A stretch of 64,000 bases of DNA from positions 186,001 to 250,000 of the forward strand of contig NZ_JBHTMY010000002.1 in assembly GCF_042679565.1 (NCBI RefSeq), read 5' to 3'. Below the pieces are notes generated by a model. It did no database searches and was not told the origin of the DNA. It was given only the letters and a program-made list of their open reading frames with translations. The first letter of the stretch is position 1; every line of letters begins with the position of its first letter. The DNA comes from Namhaeicola litoreus. Lineage in GTDB: Bacteria > Bacteroidota > Bacteroidia > Flavobacteriales > Flavobacteriaceae. Of the stretch, positions 59,879 through 64,000 are shown in pieces. The position numbers were made by a program, and so were the translations under genes.

Positions 59879-61660
59879 ATGAGAAATATTTTTTTTATTT
59901 TCTTCCTGAGTTTTTCTACATTTCTTTTCTCGCAAAAGCCGGAACAAGCTTATCGTTACTACATGAAAGGGGAATACGAGCAAGCCGCAATGCTATATAA
60001 AGCCTTACATGAAAAAAATAGAATTCAAAGAGAATATTTTAAAAAACTTATTACTTGCCAACAGCAGTTAGGTGATTATGATGAGGCAGAAAAAATTATT
60101 TTAAATCAGTTAATCGAATTTCCTATGCTCACTTACCTGGATGTAGAATTAGGATATAATTTTGAATTACAGGGAAAATTTGAAGAGGCTGAAAAATATT
60201 ACCAAAGTGCGATTCAATCTATAGAGATTAACCCAAACCAAGTATATAATATTGGATATTCATTTACCGAAAATCATAAATTGGAATACGCACTTCAATC
60301 ATATGAAATTGCTAAGAGAAAAAATCCGAAATTAGTGACACAGATTCAAGAAGCCCAAATTTATGGAGAGCAGGGCGAATTTGATAAAATGTTTGCATCT
60401 TATTTGAATTTGGTTGATTTTAATGAAGAATATGTAGACACAGTTAAGCGTTATCTCGCTCAATATATTTCTGACGACCCTTCTGATAAGAACAATATTT
60501 TATTCAAAAAGCAATTGCTTTTACGAGCACAGAACAATCCAAAAAATAGCTATAATTTATTGTTGAGCTGGCTTTTTGTTCAACAAAAAGACTATAACAA
60601 AGCAATTGTTCAGGAGATTTCCATTTATAACCGCGACAAAAGTAATATCGAAAAAATTTATGAGTTGGGATTGATTTCCATGGAAAATAAGGATTTTGAA
60701 AGTGCGAAAAAAGCATTTTATTTTATCCTCAACCAAGACAACAGTGATGAGGTCATCCTAAATATTCAGAACAATCTTCTTTCTATCCAAATTCAAGAGT
60801 CGAAACCCTCTGATTATTCTTCAGTCGATAAAAATTTTCAAGAAATTTTTATCCAGTATGGTAAAACGGGTAGAACAATTCCCTTACAAATCAATTACGC
60901 TGATTTTCTTGCCTTCCAATTAAACAAGCCGGATGAAGCAATTAAACTTTTAAAAGAGGCCATTCCGGATGCTTTATCCGAATTACAAAAGGGGATGATT
61001 AAAATAAAATTAGGTGACATCTTGGTGTTTGACAACCAGTTCAACCAAGCTTTAATTCTGTATAGCCAGGTTCAAAACGATCTAAAAAACAGCAATTTAG
61101 CGCAAACTGCTAGATTTAAAGTAGCACAAACTTCTTATTTTAAAGGGGATTTTGAATGGGCAAAAGACCAACTTTCTGTATTAAAATCATCAACATCGCA
61201 GCTCATCGCCAATGATGCCCTGGATCTTTATCTACTCATTTTAAATAATATCGATAAAGATTCGCTTAAAACACCTCTTGAACTTTATGCAAAATCACAG
61301 CTTTATTCTTTTCAAAAAAAAAATGATATAGCGATTAAGACATTGGATACCATTACCCAAAATTACAAAGGGAGCTTAATAGAAGATGATGCTTTAAAAT
61401 TTCAAGCCGAACTATTTACATCAGAAAATATAGCAGATCGTGCTGAGTCTAATTATTTAAAAATTGAAAGTTTTTATCCAGACAGCATTTTAATCGATCA
61501 GGTTCTCTATCAATTGGCCGAGTTATACTTAAACCATTTATCGGAGCCCGACAAAGCCCGAATTTATTTCGAAAAAATTATTTTTAATTACCCCTCCAGT
61601 ATTTACCTGGTTGATGCCAGAAAACAATACCGTAAATTAAGAGGGGATATTCTAAATTAA
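59879..61660 (+). CDS. Exported TPR-repeat protein
   Basis: A 593-residue protein with a signal peptide (MRNIFFIFFLSFSTFLFSQ) followed by many tetratricopeptide-like helix pairs over nearly the whole length, for example EQAYRYYMKGEYEQAAMLYK, LGYNFELQGKFEEAEKYYQS and LYLNHLSEPDKARIYFEKII. It likely works as a periplasmic or outer-membrane scaffold, similar in outline to BamD or other TPR lipoproteins, but no lipobox Cys is present. It is followed 4 bases later by the DUF4286 gene. Confidence 0.85.
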   Translation: MRNIFFIFFLSFSTFLFSQKPEQAYRYYMKGEYEQAAMLYKALHEKNRIQREYFKKLITCQQQLGDYDEAEKIILNQLIEFPMLTYLDVELGYNFELQGKFEEAEKYYQSAIQSIEINPNQVYNIGYSFTENHKLEYALQSYEIAKRKNPKLVTQIQEAQIYGEQGEFDKMFASYLNLVDFNEEYVDTVKRYLAQYISDDPSDKNNILFKKQLLLRAQNNPKNSYNLLLSWLFVQQKDYNKAIVQEISIYNRDKSNIEKIYELGLISMENKDFESAKKAFYFILNQDNSDEVILNIQNNLLSIQIQESKPSDYSSVDKNFQEIFIQYGKTGRTIPLQINYADFLAFQLNKPDEAIKLLKEAIPDALSELQKGMIKIKLGDILVFDNQFNQALILYSQVQNDLKNSNLAQTARFKVAQTSYFKGDFEWAKDQLSVLKSSTSQLIANDALDLYLLILNNIDKDSLKTPLELYAKSQLYSFQKKNDIAIKTLDTITQNYKGSLIEDDALKFQAELFTSENIADRAESNYLKIESFYPDSILIDQVLYQLAELYLNHLSEPDKARIYFEKIIFNYPSSIYLVDARKQYRKLRGDILN

Positions 61661-61664
61661 AACC

Positions 61665-61991
61665 ATGATCATTTACAACGTTACCACCAATGTGGAAAAA
61701 GAAATAGAAGAAGATTGGCTCATTTGGATGAAAACCGAGCATATTCCTAAAGTAGTTAAAATTGGAAAATTTAGCCATGCCTTGCTGACAAAAATATTAA
61801 TTGATGAAGAGATGGGCGGGATTACTTATTCTGTGCAATACACGTCACCCTCCAGAGACGTCTTGGCTAATTATTTAAATCAACACACACACATACTTAA
61901 ACAGGAAGTAGTTGATAAATTTGGTGATAAACTGGTTTCATTTAGAACAGAATTAGAAGTAATAGATTTAATTGAAAACAATGAGCGTTAG
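61665..61991 (+). CDS. DUF4286 family protein
   Basis: A 108-residue cytoplasmic protein, with MIIYNVTTNVEKEIEEDWLI and the YTSPSRDVLANYLNQHTHIL segment typical of DUF4286, a ferredoxin-like alpha/beta fold of unknown role. It starts 4 bases after the TPR gene and its end overlaps the rsmA start by 11 bases, so the set TPR-DUF4286-rsmA-mgtE is closely packed. Confidence 0.85.
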   Translation: MIIYNVTTNVEKEIEEDWLIWMKTEHIPKVVKIGKFSHALLTKILIDEEMGGITYSVQYTSPSRDVLANYLNQHTHILKQEVVDKFGDKLVSFRTELEVIDLIENNER

Positions 61992-62769
61992 TGCCAAAAA
62001 ACATTTGGGACAACATTTTCTGACCGATGAAAATATTGCCTCTAAAATTGCAGACACACTAGTAGGTAAAGACTACAAGCAAGTATTAGAAATTGGTCCT
62101 GGCATGGGTGTTTTGACGAAATATCTTCTCAAAAAAGATTTTGAAACCAGCGTAATTGAAATTGATGATGAATCCGTGGCCTATCTCAAATTACATTTTC
62201 CAATGTTGTCAGATAAAATTCATCATTTAGATTTTCTAAAAACAGATATTCCGAAACTTCTAAACCATCAACAAACAGCCATTACAGGAAATTTTCCATA
62301 TAATATTTCTTCTCAAATCATTTTTAAAACTTTAGAGAATAAAGAATTAATTCCAGAGTTTTCTGGTATGTTTCAAAAGGAGGTGGCACAAAGAATTACG
62401 TCAAAGCCCGGTAATAAAATTTATGGAATTTTGTCCGTTTTAACGCAAGCTTATTACCAAGCAGAGTATTTATTTACCGTGCCTCCCAATGTTTTTCAAC
62501 CTCCTCCAAAAGTAGATTCGGGTGTTTTGCGTTTGACGAGAAAACCAAACTTAAATCTTGGAGTCGATGACGCTTTCTTTTTTAAAGTGGTAAAAACAGC
62601 ATTTAACCAAAGAAGAAAAACCCTCCGCAACAGTTTAAAATCTTTTGATCTGAGCGATAAGTTGAAAGAAGATACTATCTTTGCGCAGCGTCCTGAACAA
62701 CTTTCTGTTCAGGAATTTATCAACTTAACAAAAAGCTTAGAAGAAGATGCCCTTCGAGATCAACAATGA
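61981..62769 (+). CDS. rsmA: 16S rRNA (adenine1518/1519-N6)-dimethyltransferase
   Basis: Dimethylates two adjacent adenines in the 3' helix of 16S rRNA during late 30S assembly. The 262-residue protein has KKHLGQHFLTDENIASKIAD at the start, the SAM-binding VLEIGPGMGVLTKYLL, the catalytic NFPYNISS motif and the late QPPPKVDSGVLRL and FNQRRKTLRNSL blocks. ATG 61981 is chosen over the upstream TTG. The mgtE start lies inside its last 23 bases. Confidence 0.96.
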   Translation: MSVSAKKHLGQHFLTDENIASKIADTLVGKDYKQVLEIGPGMGVLTKYLLKKDFETSVIEIDDESVAYLKLHFPMLSDKIHHLDFLKTDIPKLLNHQQTAITGNFPYNISSQIIFKTLENKELIPEFSGMFQKEVAQRITSKPGNKIYGILSVLTQAYYQAEYLFTVPPNVFQPPPKVDSGVLRLTRKPNLNLGVDDAFFFKVVKTAFNQRRKTLRNSLKSFDLSDKLKEDTIFAQRPEQLSVQEFINLTKSLEEDALRDQQ

Positions 62770-64000
62770 ATTTATCGAAAACCTTGAGTCTCTTATAGAA
62801 AGAAGGGATGATCAAGTAATTATTGATCTTTTTGCTGAGGAACACACGGCAGATATTGCAGAAATTATTGACGAATTATCCAACGATGATGCGACCTATC
62901 TCTTCCGACTATTGGATTCCGAAAAAACGGCCGAAGCGCTTTTAGATATAGACGAAGACGACAGAGCCAGAATTCTATCAAAACTTTCGGAAAAAGAAAT
63001 TGCAGAGCATATTGACGAATTAGACACCGATGATGCCGCAGATTTAATCGGGAGCCTCTCAAATGAAAGACAAAATATTGTTCTTTCTAATATCGAAGAC
63101 GGTGACCATGCAAAAGATATTGCAGAATTATTGCAATACGATGAGGATACTGCCGGTGGTTTAATGGCGAAAGAATTAGTAAAAGTAAATGAAAACTGGA
63201 CAGTTCCTAATTGTGTGCGTAAAATGCGATCACAGGCACAAGAAGTTACTAGGGTACACTCAATATATGTTGTTGATAATAAAAACGTTTTAAAAGGCAG
63301 ATTATCTTTAAAAGACTTGTTGGTTGCCCCTGCTTCCGCAACAATATCCGAAATTTCTATTCCAAAAGTTGATTTTGTAAACGTGAATGACAAAGCCGAG
63401 GAGGTAGCGCGAATTATGCAAAAGTATGATCTAGAGGCCATTCCTGTTGTTGACAGTGAAAATCACTTACTCGGAAGAATTACGATTGATGATATTGTCG
63501 ATGTAATTAAAGAAGAAGCAGAAAAGGATTATCAAATGGCTGCTGGTTTAACAGATGATGTTGAAGCTGATGATAGTATTATTGATCTCACCAAAGCGAG
63601 ATTACCGTGGTTGGTACTCGGTTTATTTGGAGGAACCGCAGCGGCTTCCATCATGGGTGGGTTTGACGAAGCCTTAAAAAATTACCCTGAATTATTCTTT
63701 TTTACACCGCTTATTGCTGCGATGGCAGGTAATGTAGGAGTTCAATCTTCAGCCATCATCGTGCAGGGTCTTGCAAAAGATAACCTAAGAGGTTCTCTAC
63801 TCAACCGTATGTTTAAAGAAATTAGCCTTGCCTTGGTGAATGGAGTTTTTCTGGCACTCATCGTTTTTTCTCTGGGATTATTGTTAAAATACCCTATGAA
63901 AGTGTGCAGTACAATTAGTATTTCATTAATTATTGTCATCATAATTGCTTCTTTAGTGGGCACATTCGTCCCCTTAATTCTTCACAAAAAAGGCATCGAT
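62747..64000 (+). CDS. mgtE: Magnesium transporter MgtE (3' partial)
   Basis: Mg2+ channel of the inner membrane gated by cytoplasmic Mg2+ level. The visible 418 codons start MPFEINNEFIENLESLIERR and cover the N-terminal superhelical domain (EEHTADIAEIIDELSNDDAT), two CBS domains (about 135-255, DVIKEEAEKDYQMAAGLTDD at their end) and the first membrane helices (LPWLVLGLFGGTAAASIMGG). The frame is open to the right edge, so the rest of the membrane part lies outside. It overlaps rsmA by 23 bases in another frame. The start ATG fits the MgtE N-terminus well. Confidence 0.93.
   Translation, partial: MPFEINNEFIENLESLIERRDDQVIIDLFAEEHTADIAEIIDELSNDDATYLFRLLDSEKTAEALLDIDEDDRARILSKLSEKEIAEHIDELDTDDAADLIGSLSNERQNIVLSNIEDGDHAKDIAELLQYDEDTAGGLMAKELVKVNENWTVPNCVRKMRSQAQEVTRVHSIYVVDNKNVLKGRLSLKDLLVAPASATISEISIPKVDFVNVNDKAEEVARIMQKYDLEAIPVVDSENHLLGRITIDDIVDVIKEEAEKDYQMAAGLTDDVEADDSIIDLTKARLPWLVLGLFGGTAAASIMGGFDEALKNYPELFFFTPLIAAMAGNVGVQSSAIIVQGLAKDNLRGSLLNRMFKEISLALVNGVFLALIVFSLGLLLKYPMKVCSTISISLIIVIIIASLVGTFVPLILHKKGID

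Overview
This window is a contiguous stretch of an AT-rich chromosome from a member of the Bacteroidetes, almost certainly class Flavobacteriia (family Flavobacteriaceae or a close relative). The evidence is the gliding-motility pair gldB/gldC, a PorG-like type IX secretion (T9SS) protein, two secreted peptidases ending in T9SS sorting tails, a HPPK-deoxynucleoside kinase fusion, atpD-atpC with no other ATP synthase genes nearby, and -7 boxes of the Bacteroidetes form TAnnTTTG in front of many genes. No prophage, plasmid, insertion sequence, CRISPR array or toxin cluster is visible; this is core genome with some accessory secreted functions.

Layout. 1-3.2 kb: nucleoside transporter (5' cut by the window), thyA, two small genes and folA, a thymidylate/folate operon. 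3.2-6.7 kb: a secreted protein, an AraC regulator and sppA. 6.8-12.1 kb: folK-dNK, gldC/gldB, nadE and dnaG. 12.1-15.5 kb: clpX, clpP and tig, all on the minus strand. 15.7-17.5 kb: a small membrane protein, an alpha/beta hydrolase and pdxJ. 17.6-24.8 kb: an envelope run of CBS protein, nadK, porG, uppS, bamA and two Skp/OmpH chaperones. 24.8-25.4 kb: tRNA-Val and a gene-poor stretch with one possible 43-residue membrane peptide. 25.4-33.5 kb: gamma-carbonic anhydrase, Nfu, prolyl oligopeptidase, a GreA-like protein, a saccharopine dehydrogenase-like protein, tag, an SRPBCC protein and rsgA. 33.6-38.1 kb: dtd and two tandem DUF3857/transglutaminase-like proteins. 38.1-41.3 kb: feoA-feoB plus a tiny Cys-rich Feo peptide, and a SCO protein. 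41.3-46.6 kb: a secreted M1 peptidase, rseP and atpC/atpD. 46.8-56.6 kb: a minus-strand surface/periplasmic block (beta-helix-cytochrome c fusion, di-haem peroxidase, SGNH surface lipoprotein, TonB-dependent receptor, secreted M12-type protease). 56.7-64 kb: lipoprotein, ribF, serS, a 44-residue protein, TPR protein, DUF4286, rsmA and mgtE (3' cut).

The genes interlock around three themes: nucleotide and cofactor supply (thyA, folA, folK-dNK, nadE, nadK, pdxJ, ribF), protein quality control (tig, clpP, clpX, sppA, rseP, peptidases), and outer-membrane building and export (bamA, Skp-like, uppS, porG, gldB/C, T9SS cargo, TonB receptor).

I did not find a convincing undescribed system. The most worthwhile leads are a DnaG whose zinc-ribbon ligands are all replaced, a DUF3857 pair in which the second copy has lost its catalytic Cys and His, the beta-helix-cytochrome c/peroxidase pair, and a hairpin over the dtd start codon. 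All coordinates and residue counts come from reading the sequence by hand; no database search was possible.
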